In this document: positions 54,866-62,865 of the stretch, piece after piece
How positions within the stretch are numbered: the stretch's first letter is position 1
Layout: every line of letters starts with the position of its first letter
Origin: Maritimibacter sp.
Lineage (GTDB): Bacteria > Pseudomonadota > Alphaproteobacteria > Rhodobacterales > Rhodobacteraceae
NCBI GenBank assembly: GCA_002695005.1
Contig: NZNT01000030.1
Location: forward strand, 124,001 to 188,000
DNA: 64,000 nucleotides
Direction: 5' to 3'
Notes under the pieces: generated by a model
Told to the model about the DNA's origin: nothing
The model's database searches: none
What the model saw: only the letters and a program-made list of their open reading frames with translations
Position numbers and translations under genes: made by a program

Positions 54866-56335
54866 TCACTCGGTCCAGCGCACGTCCGTCAGGTCGTTGG
54901 CCTGCGTGGGCGCATTCTCCCACAGACCCTCGATCTTCGCGTTTTTCACGCCCGCCTTTGCGAGCTGGAAGAGATAGGCGTTGACGTAATCCTCCGAGAT
55001 CATCCGCTGCGCGGCCTGGTTCAACTCGGTCCGCTTCGCCGGGTCCGACGTCACCGAAAGCTCCTGGATCAGCGCCTGGAATTCGGCATTGTCGTACTGG
55101 AAGTAGTACTCGGGCCGGGCGTAGATATTGATGTCGGCAGGCTCCGTGTGGCTGACGATGGTCAGGTCGAAGTCCTTGTTGCCGAACACCTGCTCAAGCC
55201 ATTGCGCCCATTCCAGGTTGGTGATCTCCGTCTCGATCCCCACCTCGCGAAGCTGGCTCGCGATGATCTCGCCCCCGTTGCGGGCATAGCCCGGGGGCGG
55301 CAGCATCAGCCGCAGGGTAAGGTCGGTCGCCCCGGCCTCTTCCAGCAGGGCCTTGGTCTTTTCCGGATCGTAATCCGACATGCCGGTCAGATCGACGTAG
55401 TCCGGGTTATGCGGCGCGAAATGCGTGCCGATGGGTGTGCCGTAGCCGAACATGGCCCCGTCGATGATGTCCTGCCGATTGATCGCGTGGCTGATCGCTT
55501 CGCGCACCTTCACGTTGTCGAGCGGCGGCTGCTGGTTGTTCATGGCGAGGATCGTCTCGCCTTCGGTCGATCCTACGACCACCTCGAACCGCGGATCGTT
55601 CTCGAACTGGGACAGAAGCTCGACCGCCGGGAAGTTCGGGAAGGCGTCCACGTCGCCCGCCATCATTGCGGCGAAGGCGGCGTTGCCGTCCGAGATGAAC
55701 TTGAACGTCGCGGTCGACAGCGCGACCGGATCGCCCCAGTAGCTGTCGCTGCGCACGAGGGTGACATGGTCGCCCTGCACCCACTCGCTGAACTCGAACG
55801 GGCCGGTGCCGATCGGGGTGGTTGCCAGTTGCTCGACGGTTTCCGGCGCCACGATCACCGCATCGCCCCAGGCCATGTTGAACGGGAAATTGCCGTTGGG
55901 CTCCGCCAGCGTGATCTTCACGGTCAGCGGGTCCACCGCCTCGACGCTCTCGATCCCCTCGAACAGTGCCTTCTGCGCATTGGTGGAATCCCCGGCCCGC
56001 GCGCGGTCGAGGCTGAACACCACGTCCTCGGCGGTCATGTCCGAGCCGTCGTGGAACGTCACGCCCTCATTGAGCATGAAGGTATAAACGGTGCCGTCCT
56101 CGCTCACCTCCCAGCCCGAGGCGAGCGCGGGCTGGACCGAGCCGTCCGGGCCGAAGCGCGTGAGGCCTTCGAACACATTGGCATAGACCACTTCGTCTAT
56201 GGCCGCGGCGGCCCCGCCGGTCGGGTCGAGGTTGGGCGGCTCGAGCACCATTCCAACGGTGATCGTATCCTGTTGCGCCAGCGCCGGGCCGGCCAGCAAT
56301 GCCAGGGCGGCGGCGCTCATTTGCAGGTGTCTCAT
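54866..56335 (-). CDS. Periplasmic substrate-binding protein of a peptide ABC transporter (SBP_bac_5)
   Basis: A 489-aa SBP_bac_5-type protein with a signal peptide (MRHLQMSAAALALLAGPALAQ). Family segments: VYANVFEGLTRFGPDGS, the N-lobe FHDGSDMTAEDVVFSLDRAR, and VREAISHAINRQDIIDGAMFG. It captures oligopeptides or related molecules in the periplasm for the downstream permeases. The start at 56335 follows AGGGAGACATC; the frame stays open upstream without a family N-terminus. A terminator follows, so it can be made in excess over the permeases. Confidence 0.93.
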   Translation of the reverse strand: MRHLQMSAAALALLAGPALAQQDTITVGMVLEPPNLDPTGGAAAAIDEVVYANVFEGLTRFGPDGSVQPALASGWEVSEDGTVYTFMLNEGVTFHDGSDMTAEDVVFSLDRARAGDSTNAQKALFEGIESVEAVDPLTVKITLAEPNGNFPFNMAWGDAVIVAPETVEQLATTPIGTGPFEFSEWVQGDHVTLVRSDSYWGDPVALSTATFKFISDGNAAFAAMMAGDVDAFPNFPAVELLSQFENDPRFEVVVGSTEGETILAMNNQQPPLDNVKVREAISHAINRQDIIDGAMFGYGTPIGTHFAPHNPDYVDLTGMSDYDPEKTKALLEEAGATDLTLRLMLPPPGYARNGGEIIASQLREVGIETEITNLEWAQWLEQVFGNKDFDLTIVSHTEPADINIYARPEYYFQYDNAEFQALIQELSVTSDPAKRTELNQAAQRMISEDYVNAYLFQLAKAGVKNAKIEGLWENAPTQANDLTDVRWTE

Positions 56336-56456
56336 GATGTCTCCCTCTTGGTTCGCTTTGCGCGTTGTCCCCATAGAAGGGGACGCGCAGAGTCGTGACA
56401 AGGCACATTCGGCCAGAGGGTGACGCAACGTCAACAGGTTGCGGAGGTGGAAGCCG

Positions 56457-57134
56457 TTACTTTCCGGTCCAGCTTCTCCACCAACGGCTCACCCGCCCGC
56501 GCCGTTCGTCGGCGTATGCGTCGACCTTGTCCCAGGCATCGCGCCCGTCCTGCATCCGCGGATCTATGGCGCGTTCCCGGAACTGCCGCCACATCGCCCG
56601 GATGAACAGGGCGGCGGCAGCGAGGAAGATGAAGAAGAAGATGTTGAACCACGGAACCACCGTGACGTTCGGACCCTCCACGGGTTTGATCGCGATCATG
56701 TTGGGATAGATCGTGAAGAACCGGTTGCGCCAGCCATAGCGGGTGATGACCACCCATTGCTCGTTGCCGGGCGCCGATACATTGGCCAGCGCCTCGGCCT
56801 GAAGGTCCGAGGAATCGAACTTGAAATAGGGCGGCCAGATCCACCCCGTATCCTCGTTGCGATAGACGAACACCCGCTCGCTGTCGCGCCGGATGAACCC
56901 CAGCAGCATCGTGCGCTTCTTCACCGTGTTGATCAGCCGGACGTCACGCGTCGGCATCTCGGTATTGGCGCTGTCGGACTGGGCATAGAACGGGCGGTTG
57001 AGCGAGGAGAAATCCATGCGGATGATCTCGGTCCCCGTGATCCGGGCCACGTCGTGACGCGGCAGCACATAGTGCAGGAGCAGCGCGAAGGCGACGACGA
57101 GGATGGTCAGGATCGTATTGCGGACATAGCGCAT
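56457..57134 (-). CDS. DUF1523 family membrane protein
   Basis: A 225-aa protein with an N-terminal TM helix (about 5-22), a periplasmic-looking beta region with HYVLPRHDVARITGTEIIRM and GFIRRDSERVFVYRNEDTG, then WPPYFKFDSSDLQAEA, a second TM helix (about 160-180, IFFFIFLAAAALFIRAMW) and a basic C-terminal tail. This is the DUF1523 pattern as I know it in Rhodobacteraceae; function unknown. It is the last of nine minus-strand genes that start near 63945, seven bases after its neighbour. Confidence 0.83.
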   Translation of the reverse strand: MRYVRNTILTILVVAFALLLHYVLPRHDVARITGTEIIRMDFSSLNRPFYAQSDSANTEMPTRDVRLINTVKKRTMLLGFIRRDSERVFVYRNEDTGWIWPPYFKFDSSDLQAEALANVSAPGNEQWVVITRYGWRNRFFTIYPNMIAIKPVEGPNVTVVPWFNIFFFIFLAAAALFIRAMWRQFRERAIDPRMQDGRDAWDKVDAYADERRGRVSRWWRSWTGK

Positions 57135-57141
57135 GAGGGCC

Positions 57142-57417
57142 TCAATTCGCGTTTGTAATGTAGAGCACGACGCCGACGAACAGCGCGGGCACGACGTATA
57201 TGAGCAGGAGCAGCTTCGGCCGGATCGAGTCGTTGTAGTCGATCATGCCCTGCGTGATGAAGGTCTGGCGCTCGGTCTTGGACCCGCCGTCCGGATGATC
57301 GGCGTCCCATTCCTTCTCCAGCTTCTCGTGCCGGACCGAGCGGGAGTACCACGCGACGGCGAGGTAGACCACGCTGCACAACAGAAACAGCAGGACGATC
57401 AGTCTGAGCAAAGCCAT
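57142..57417 (-). CDS. Small two-TM membrane protein
   Basis: A 91-aa protein: TM1 at about 5-23 (RLIVLLFLLCSVVYLAVAW), a charged middle segment with HEKLEKEWDADHPDGG and a second TM at about 68-87 (KLLLLIYVVPALFVGVVLY). Not recognised. It is two bases from the 449-aa gene upstream and seven bases from the DUF1523 gene, so it is probably a subunit of the same membrane system. Confidence 0.78.
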   Translation of the reverse strand: MALLRLIVLLFLLCSVVYLAVAWYSRSVRHEKLEKEWDADHPDGGSKTERQTFITQGMIDYNDSIRPKLLLLIYVVPALFVGVVLYITNAN

Positions 57418-57419
57418 TT

Positions 57420-58769
57420 TTACCTCCTGACGGCGCCCCAGGGGCCCACGAGATCGATTATATCGTCTTTGGGGGCCTGTGAAACCGGTTTGGCCGGCGG
57501 CTCCTCACCCCCGAAAAGCGCTTCGCGTGCACCGGCCTTGTTGGCGGCGTAGTCACGGTAGAGGAATTCGGCCACGTATTCTTTCTTCGCGTCGGGCCAG
57601 TCGGCGTAAGCCGCGTAGAACGCCTGCTTGTGGCAGATGAACAACTGCCGGATGTCGAGAGGGGCCAGCTCCGACAGCATCATGTTGATGAGGTCGCGGT
57701 CCGGGTGATCGGGCCGGGCGCGCAGGGTGTAGAAATAGCTATCGTCATCGCTCGCGATCCGGGGCCACTTGCCACCGTTCAGCGCCCAGCGGACAAGCTG
57801 GTTCAGCTTGAGGAACTCCTCTGGCAGGTCCGACCCCATGCGTTGCGCCAGCCGGTGCAGCGCCCGGTGGTCCATCCCGTCGATCTCGACGCCCTTCGTG
57901 GTCGCCGCGTCGACGAGGATGAAATCCATCTTCTGTCTCAGGATCGCCGCGCCATCCACGCCGCGCGCCTTGATGATCGGCTCGACCAGCTCGTTCACCT
58001 CGAGAAACGCCGCGATCCCGTTGCGGTCGGCAAAATCCAGCGTCGTCTCGATCGGCAGCACACCAAGCGGGTCTTTGTCCCCGACCGCGATCACGGCCGG
58101 CTCGGCCACGTCGCGAAAGACGTAGAGACCACCGAACAACGCGGTCCAGAAGTTGTCCTGCTGATAGGTGGGCCGTTCAATGTCGATGGGTTGGCGCGTC
58201 ACGTCGCCGGTCTGCTTGGCCAGCCCGATCATCTCGGCGATGAGCACGTCGTCGAACCAGGCGTCCTCGGCGCTTTGAAACCGTTCGATCTTGTCGGCCA
58301 GCGCACGGGCGTTCTTCACATGGCTCTGCGTGGTATCCGCGTTCACGGTAATCGTGCGGATGTCGAGCAGCCGCGCGGCCTCGGACGCCTCGAACACCGA
58401 ATTGTCCAACTCCCCCGCCACCGCGTCATGGGCGGTCAGCGCAAAGAGCTTGGCCTCGTTCTCCTCGATGAACTGGCGCAGGATACCCCGTGAGGTGGAG
58501 AACTTGGCATTGAGCAGCGGCGCCGAATTCTGCTCGGTGGTCAAGATGATGAACAGCCGGTTCACGCCGTTGGGGTTGAGGTAGAGGTGATCCCCCAACG
58601 CCTCGCCCACCTCGTAGGAATAGCCAGAGATGTCGATATGAAACTCGTCAAGCTCGGTGCGCTTGCCGGTCAGACCATGAAGCGCCCGGTTATACCGCTC
58701 GATGAGCGCCGGGCTGTCCACCCGGATCAGGTTCCCGAACATCAGGCCGCGTTGGATGAGGCGTTTCAT
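57420..58769 (-). CDS. Conserved-looking protein of unknown function, nine-gene operon
   Basis: A 449-aa apparently soluble protein starting MKRLIQRGLMFGNLIRVDSP. Notable blocks are DEFHIDISGYSYEVGEALGD, HLYLNPNGVNRLFIILTTEQ, then NAKFSTSRGILRQFIEENEA, and a C-terminal region rich in acidic and aromatic residues. I recall a family DUF6638 with this N-terminus in Rhodobacteraceae but cannot verify it. No catalytic motif is visible. The start at 58769 follows GGGAGCGCGTCAT. A 139-base gap with hairpins separates it from the upstream membrane-protein gene. Confidence 0.75.
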   Translation of the reverse strand: MKRLIQRGLMFGNLIRVDSPALIERYNRALHGLTGKRTELDEFHIDISGYSYEVGEALGDHLYLNPNGVNRLFIILTTEQNSAPLLNAKFSTSRGILRQFIEENEAKLFALTAHDAVAGELDNSVFEASEAARLLDIRTITVNADTTQSHVKNARALADKIERFQSAEDAWFDDVLIAEMIGLAKQTGDVTRQPIDIERPTYQQDNFWTALFGGLYVFRDVAEPAVIAVGDKDPLGVLPIETTLDFADRNGIAAFLEVNELVEPIIKARGVDGAAILRQKMDFILVDAATTKGVEIDGMDHRALHRLAQRMGSDLPEEFLKLNQLVRWALNGGKWPRIASDDDSYFYTLRARPDHPDRDLINMMLSELAPLDIRQLFICHKQAFYAAYADWPDAKKEYVAEFLYRDYAANKAGAREALFGGEEPPAKPVSQAPKDDIIDLVGPWGAVRR

Positions 58770-58799
58770 ATGACGCGCTCCCATATCCTTTGACACCCG

Positions 58800-58848
58800 C
58801 CGGGCCGCTTGCGGCCCGGTGAGCGCCCGAACCGCCCCCTCGGGGCGG
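58800..58848 (-). other. Two GC-rich hairpins in an operon gap
   Basis: CCGGGCCGC (58800-58808) / GCGGCCCGG (58811-58819), and CCGCCCC (58832-58838) / GGGGCGG (58842-58848). No T-run follows, so these look more like RNA-processing or translation-controlling structures than terminators. They lie between two genes of the nine-gene unit. Confidence 0.4.
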
Positions 58849-58908
58849 GCGCTTCCCGCCCACCCCAGCGGTCCGGGCGCGCACCTATGTTGCCAAGGAC
58901 CCCCACCA

Positions 58909-59238
58909 TCACCGCCCCTTCCGAGCCCGCATGAAGCTCACGAAGAACGACCCGACATAGGCGGCGATCACGGCCAGCGTCCCGGCATAGGTCACCATCT
59001 GCAACTGCCCGCCACAGACCGAAAGCGGGTCGAGCCCGGCCCAGGCGTAGATCCACAGCGACACCACGGCGAAGCGCGCGCCGAGTTGCAGCACGACGAG
59101 CGACACGACGATCACGCCGAGGATGATCCATGCGTTCGGCTCGCCCATCCGTGCCGTCATCCGGCCCAGAAACCATGCGGCCACCGCCACCACGATGGCG
59201 AGCACGACGCCCAGCCCGACGGCATATCCGCAATCCAT
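58909..59238 (-). CDS. Multi-TM membrane protein
   Basis: A 109-aa protein if started at the third of three consecutive ATG codons (59238), which has AAGGG at six bases; the first ATG (59244) is the alternative and would overlap the AAA+ stop by four bases. Three or four hydrophobic segments: GYAVGLGVVLAIVVAVAAWF, WIILGVIVVSLVVLQLGARF, a middle segment, and YAGTLAVIAAYVGSFFVSF, ending in MRARKGR. I do not recognise the family. Its coupling to the AAA+ gene suggests it anchors the ATPase to the membrane. Confidence 0.78.
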   Translation of the reverse strand: MDCGYAVGLGVVLAIVVAVAAWFLGRMTARMGEPNAWIILGVIVVSLVVLQLGARFAVVSLWIYAWAGLDPLSVCGGQLQMVTYAGTLAVIAAYVGSFFVSFMRARKGR

Positions 59239-59240
59239 CA

Positions 59241-61175
59241 TCATCCCTTGCTCTCCACATAGCGCCGCTTGGCTTCTTCCGTGATCCCGAACTCGCGCAC
59301 CATCTTTTCGATGGCAACCTCGTCGGACTTGTCGGCATACCGGAATTCGCTGTCGGCGTAGCGGTTGATCTCCTGAATGACCATCTCGATCGTGATCGGC
59401 TGGCGCAGTTCCTCGATCATCCCCTTCTTTTCGTCATAGGATTTGAACAGGAACAGATCGGGCTCCTCCATCCATTCGTCGGGGAGTTCAAAGTCCATCG
59501 CGCGGACCTTCACCGCGTCGGTGATGTTCTTGATCGCCCGCCCCGTGAAACGCGGATCGGCCTCCTGGATACCCTTAAGGTATGTCCCCAGCTTGGCGAT
59601 GGTGTCGAGCGTGCCAATGTCCCCGGACACCCGCTCATACACCGTGAGCAACCCGTCCTCATGCGGCTTGGAATGGCTCTCGAACGACGCCGCGACCGCC
59701 TTCTTGATCTCCTGCGCCTCGTAAAGCGCGTGATCGCCCAGCGGGATGTCGTGGTTCTTGCCCATCAGCAGGGCGAGGATGTCGATGTAATCATCCCGCG
59801 TCTTGGGCCCGTCCACGAGGAACCGCGCCCCCGCCCTCTGGCGCAAGGCGTCGTCCACATTCTCGGGGTAGTTCGAGAACATGCCGAAGGTGCAGTTGCC
59901 GCGCACGACCGTATTGGCCCCCGCGAAGCTCTCCATCAGCACGGCGGTGATCTCAAGCTGCCCCGCCGACGACTGCCGGTCGCCACGCTTACCGGCCAGT
60001 TGGTCGATATCGTCGATGGTGCCGAAGCCGATCACGTTCGGGTCCACCACGTTGTTGATGAACGCCTTGGCGTTCTGCGCCGACTTGCCCTGATAGCTGT
60101 CGATGCTTTCCGTCGACAGGTTCTGATAACGGAACGGATAGCCCGCCACCTCGCAATAGCCGTGGATCAGCCCGGCCATCATCTGAATCAGGGTGGTCTT
60201 GCCCGTGCCCGGCATCCCGTCACCCATGAAGGTGAAGATGAAACCGCCAAGCTCGGCAAAGGGGTTCAGCTTGCGCTCGAAGTCATAGGCCATGAGCATC
60301 TTGGCCAGCTTCATCGCCTGATACTTGGCGATGTGGTTGCCGACCACCTGATGCGGCTTCTTGAACTGCATGGTCAGGGTCGATCCACGGGCGCGGCGCG
60401 AGGCTGTAAAACCCGCAATCGTGAAATCGTCCGCCTCGACGCGGTAGTTCGCGCCTGTGAACGGGGCCAGCCGCGGCGCAGTCTGGGCGCGCAGGCTCAC
60501 CCGCTCCATCAACGCCTCGGCATGGGCCAGAACGGTCGCAACCAGCCGCCCCTCGTCCTCGGCATGGGTGGCGATGGACTGATCCAATTCCCACAGCGCC
60601 CCGTGCAGCGCGAGGAGTGCGTTGTCCGTCAGCACCTCTTCGACCCCGCCGACCTCGACCGACACCTCGCCCGCCTGACCGGCAAGCAGGAAGGCGGTCG
60701 CGTTGGCGAAGACCGACAGGACGATCAGGCTCTCGGCCGCCAGAAGCTCGGAAAAGGCCACCGACTTGTCGCGCGGCAGGCTCCCGGCAAGGTTTTCCTT
60801 CTTGAGCTCGGCCAGTTCCGTCTGCTGGGCATAGCCCTCGCCCATGGCGAGCGCGATGGCCAGCGCCCGGCGCAGCCCGTGCAGCACGCTTGCCTCGACG
60901 GGCGAGACCAGCGGATCGTCTCCGCCCACCGCCTCGATCCGGTCGACAAGCCGCACGCCCTCGGGCCGCGCCGTTGACCGTGTCACCAGCCCCGGCGTGG
61001 TCGACCGGAACCGCCGCCAGCGCGCCACGCCCGGCGAGCGTTCCACGGGCGCCTCGGCCCGCGCCTTGCCGATCCGGGGCGCGTGGTCGAAGCCTTCGAG
61101 CATCCCGCCCGCCGCGTCATAGTGGGCGCGGATCTCCTCCTCGGTGAGTTCCATCTGGTCAGCGGGCAGAGACAT
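59241..61175 (-). CDS. AAA+ ATPase with unknown N-terminal domain
   Basis: A 644-aa protein. An N-terminal domain of about 300 residues (no family I recognise) precedes a AAA+ module: Walker A GMPGTGKT (320-327), a Walker B-like GFGTIDDID (383-391) in which the usual D-E is D-D, a sensor-1 asparagine N435 (FSNYPEN), and arginine-finger candidates in RQRAGARF (445-452). The C-terminal part has further helices and ends near AKRRYVESKG. It could hydrolyse ATP, since the core residues apart from Walker B are intact. Repeat copy E lies just upstream of its ATG. Confidence 0.87.
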   Translation of the reverse strand: MSLPADQMELTEEEIRAHYDAAGGMLEGFDHAPRIGKARAEAPVERSPGVARWRRFRSTTPGLVTRSTARPEGVRLVDRIEAVGGDDPLVSPVEASVLHGLRRALAIALAMGEGYAQQTELAELKKENLAGSLPRDKSVAFSELLAAESLIVLSVFANATAFLLAGQAGEVSVEVGGVEEVLTDNALLALHGALWELDQSIATHAEDEGRLVATVLAHAEALMERVSLRAQTAPRLAPFTGANYRVEADDFTIAGFTASRRARGSTLTMQFKKPHQVVGNHIAKYQAMKLAKMLMAYDFERKLNPFAELGGFIFTFMGDGMPGTGKTTLIQMMAGLIHGYCEVAGYPFRYQNLSTESIDSYQGKSAQNAKAFINNVVDPNVIGFGTIDDIDQLAGKRGDRQSSAGQLEITAVLMESFAGANTVVRGNCTFGMFSNYPENVDDALRQRAGARFLVDGPKTRDDYIDILALLMGKNHDIPLGDHALYEAQEIKKAVAASFESHSKPHEDGLLTVYERVSGDIGTLDTIAKLGTYLKGIQEADPRFTGRAIKNITDAVKVRAMDFELPDEWMEEPDLFLFKSYDEKKGMIEELRQPITIEMVIQEINRYADSEFRYADKSDEVAIEKMVREFGITEEAKRRYVESKG

Positions 61176-61177
61176 CC

Positions 61178-61247
61178 CAAATCCTCTTCTTCGGTCTACA
61201 AATACATCGGGGGTCCGGGCTGGTCATGTTCGGTTTCAAACATGACC
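61178..61247 (-). repeat. Intergenic hairpin repeat, copy E, leading into the AAA+ gene
   Basis: On the minus strand: stem GGTCATGTT / AACATGACC (61222-61247), then GGACCCCCGATGTATTTGTA and GACCGAAGAAGAGG, two bases and a short TTGGG stretch before the ATG at 61175. The tail supplies the purine-rich ribosome-binding region of the ATPase gene. Confidence 0.65.
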
Positions 61248-61286
61248 CTGGCAGCGCCCACCCAACGGATCGGCGCGGCGAAACCC

Positions 61287-62429
61287 CTATGAATAAGACA
61301 AAACCTGCCCCCCCGGGCTTACAACGAATTTCCGCACGTCCCGGAACCCCGGTGGGTTCTTCTCGGCCAGCACCTGAAACGGGCGCTGCGGCAGGATCAC
61401 AGCGCGGCTCATCCGGGTCGCGCCGGTGTCGGCGCCGCGCCCCGAGAACGGGTCCAGCGCGAAAATCTCGCGCTCCACGGTGCCGAACCAGCCGGATTTC
61501 TCCCGCTCCACGCGCTCGCTCTCAAGCTCTTCCAGTGTCCAGGCCAGCGCCCAGTCCTCGCCCTCCGGCGCGCGCGCCTCGGCCAGAACGTCGCGCAGCG
61601 GGCCGACCTGCCGGGTGTAGGCGTGGGAATACATCGGGCCGACGTGAATGCGACGCAGCCGCTTGGGGTGCAGATCGTCGAAATCCCGGTCGAAGCCGCT
61701 GGCGATGGTGACAAGCTTCAGCCCGCCCATGCTCTGCGCCATCAAATGACTCTGCACCTGCGGCCAGCGTGTCTCATCCTTGGGCAGCGCCGTGCGCCCG
61801 GTATCCTCGACTTCCATGAGGTAGATCGTCGGCAGGTTCTGCCCGCTGTCATAGACCGCCCAGTGGACCAAGTATTTGCGCCGCGGATCGCGCCCCTCCG
61901 CGACGTTCCCGAGCCAGACGGTGTCCGGGTCCATCTGCGGCCAGAACAGGTCGCCCTTGGCAAGTTCTTCGTAATAGAGCCGCTGGGACATCGCGTATTG
62001 CAGGCGGGTGGGGATGGTGAGCTTGCCCACGATCTCTTCGATCATCTCGTCCTTGAGCCGCGCGACGCTCGGCATGTTCTTGAGGTGCTTGATCGCCTGC
62101 GCCGCATCCGCCGACATCTGGAGCAGTTCGGCATGGATCGGAAACCCGCTCTCCTCGCGGTCGAAGGTGAGTTGCCCCGGCCCGGCGCCCTCGACCCGGC
62201 CCGACATGTGGTACTTGTTGGCCAGCGCCCGAAAGGTGAAGCCAAGGCTCACGACATAGCGCGCGATCACGGCGACCTCATCGCGCCCAAGGCTGCCCTC
62301 GGCCTCCATCTGCCCCGCGACCCGCGCCAGATGCCCGGTGATCGCCCGCCACTTGGCGAAGTAGCGGCGCGTCACCCGCGTGTCGGCGAGGTCGAGGTGA
62401 TCCGAGGTGAGGTCGCTGGTTTCAGGCAT
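61287..62429 (-). CDS. Protein of unknown function in the AAA+ operon
   Basis: A 380-aa apparently soluble protein. The N-terminal half is helical (TRRYFAKWRAITGHLARVAG, DEMIEEIVGKLTIPTRLQYA); the C-terminal half is beta-rich with KYLVHWAVYDSG, LPTIYLMEVEDTGR and RIHVGPMYSHAYTRQVGPL, ending GFRDVRKFVVSPGGQVLS. I do not recognise the family and see no catalytic motif. It overlaps the upstream 77-aa gene by eight bases and is followed, across repeat copy E, by the AAA+ ATPase. Confidence 0.75.
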   Translation of the reverse strand: MPETSDLTSDHLDLADTRVTRRYFAKWRAITGHLARVAGQMEAEGSLGRDEVAVIARYVVSLGFTFRALANKYHMSGRVEGAGPGQLTFDREESGFPIHAELLQMSADAAQAIKHLKNMPSVARLKDEMIEEIVGKLTIPTRLQYAMSQRLYYEELAKGDLFWPQMDPDTVWLGNVAEGRDPRRKYLVHWAVYDSGQNLPTIYLMEVEDTGRTALPKDETRWPQVQSHLMAQSMGGLKLVTIASGFDRDFDDLHPKRLRRIHVGPMYSHAYTRQVGPLRDVLAEARAPEGEDWALAWTLEELESERVEREKSGWFGTVEREIFALDPFSGRGADTGATRMSRAVILPQRPFQVLAEKNPPGFRDVRKFVVSPGGQVLSYS

Positions 62430-62655
62430 TCCGGTTCCCGTCTTCGCGCCAGCGCCCGAGCCGCAACAGGCGCATGAGGCCCAGCGTCAGCGCCCCCAGC
62501 ATCACGGCAAAGGCGATCCGGGCGAACCCGCCGTCGAGCAGGGGCGTCTCGCCGGTGACCACGGCAAGCGCGAATGTGCCGCCAAAGACCACGGCGACGA
62601 TCAGCGCCCATTTCGCAAGGGTCACGGCGCGCCCGGATGCGGGTCTGTCACTCAT
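62422..62655 (-). CDS. Small two-TM membrane protein
   Basis: A 77-aa protein with TM1 at about 14-32 (LAKWALIVAVVFGGTFALAV) and TM2 at about 46-62 (IAFAVMLGALTLGLMRLL), then an arginine-rich tail. Unrecognised. It overlaps the 71-aa gene upstream and the 380-aa gene downstream by eight bases each, so it is translationally coupled to both. The resemblance in size and layout to the neighbouring 71-aa protein suggests they may form a hetero-oligomer. Confidence 0.72.
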   Translation of the reverse strand: MSDRPASGRAVTLAKWALIVAVVFGGTFALAVVTGETPLLDGGFARIAFAVMLGALTLGLMRLLRLGRWREDGNRNA

Positions 62656-62863
62656 CCGAGCCGGACCCCTGTCCGCGCGGACCGAGCGCGAGCCAGCGCA
62701 TCATCAAAACAAAGGTCACACCTGCCACGACACCGCGCAGCACGCTCCCGCCGAGGCTCTGACCAAAGGGCAGGGCGTCCGCATAGAAGGCCAGCAACCC
62801 GCTGACCACGAAGGTCAAGACAATCGCGAGGCCCCAGCGGACGGATTTCGGCCATTGCCGCAT
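62648..62863 (-). CDS. Small two-TM membrane protein
   Basis: A 71-aa protein with TM1 at about 9-27 (VRWGLAIVLTFVVSGLLAF) and TM2 at about 41-58 (VLRGVVAGVTFVLMMRWLAL), and a glycine/serine tail. Unrecognised. It starts two bases after the coiled-coil gene stop and overlaps the 77-aa gene by eight bases, which makes it a strong candidate for the membrane anchor or partner of the coiled-coil protein. Confidence 0.72.
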   Translation of the reverse strand: MRQWPKSVRWGLAIVLTFVVSGLLAFYADALPFGQSLGGSVLRGVVAGVTFVLMMRWLALGPRGQGSGSDE

Positions 62864-62865
62864 CC

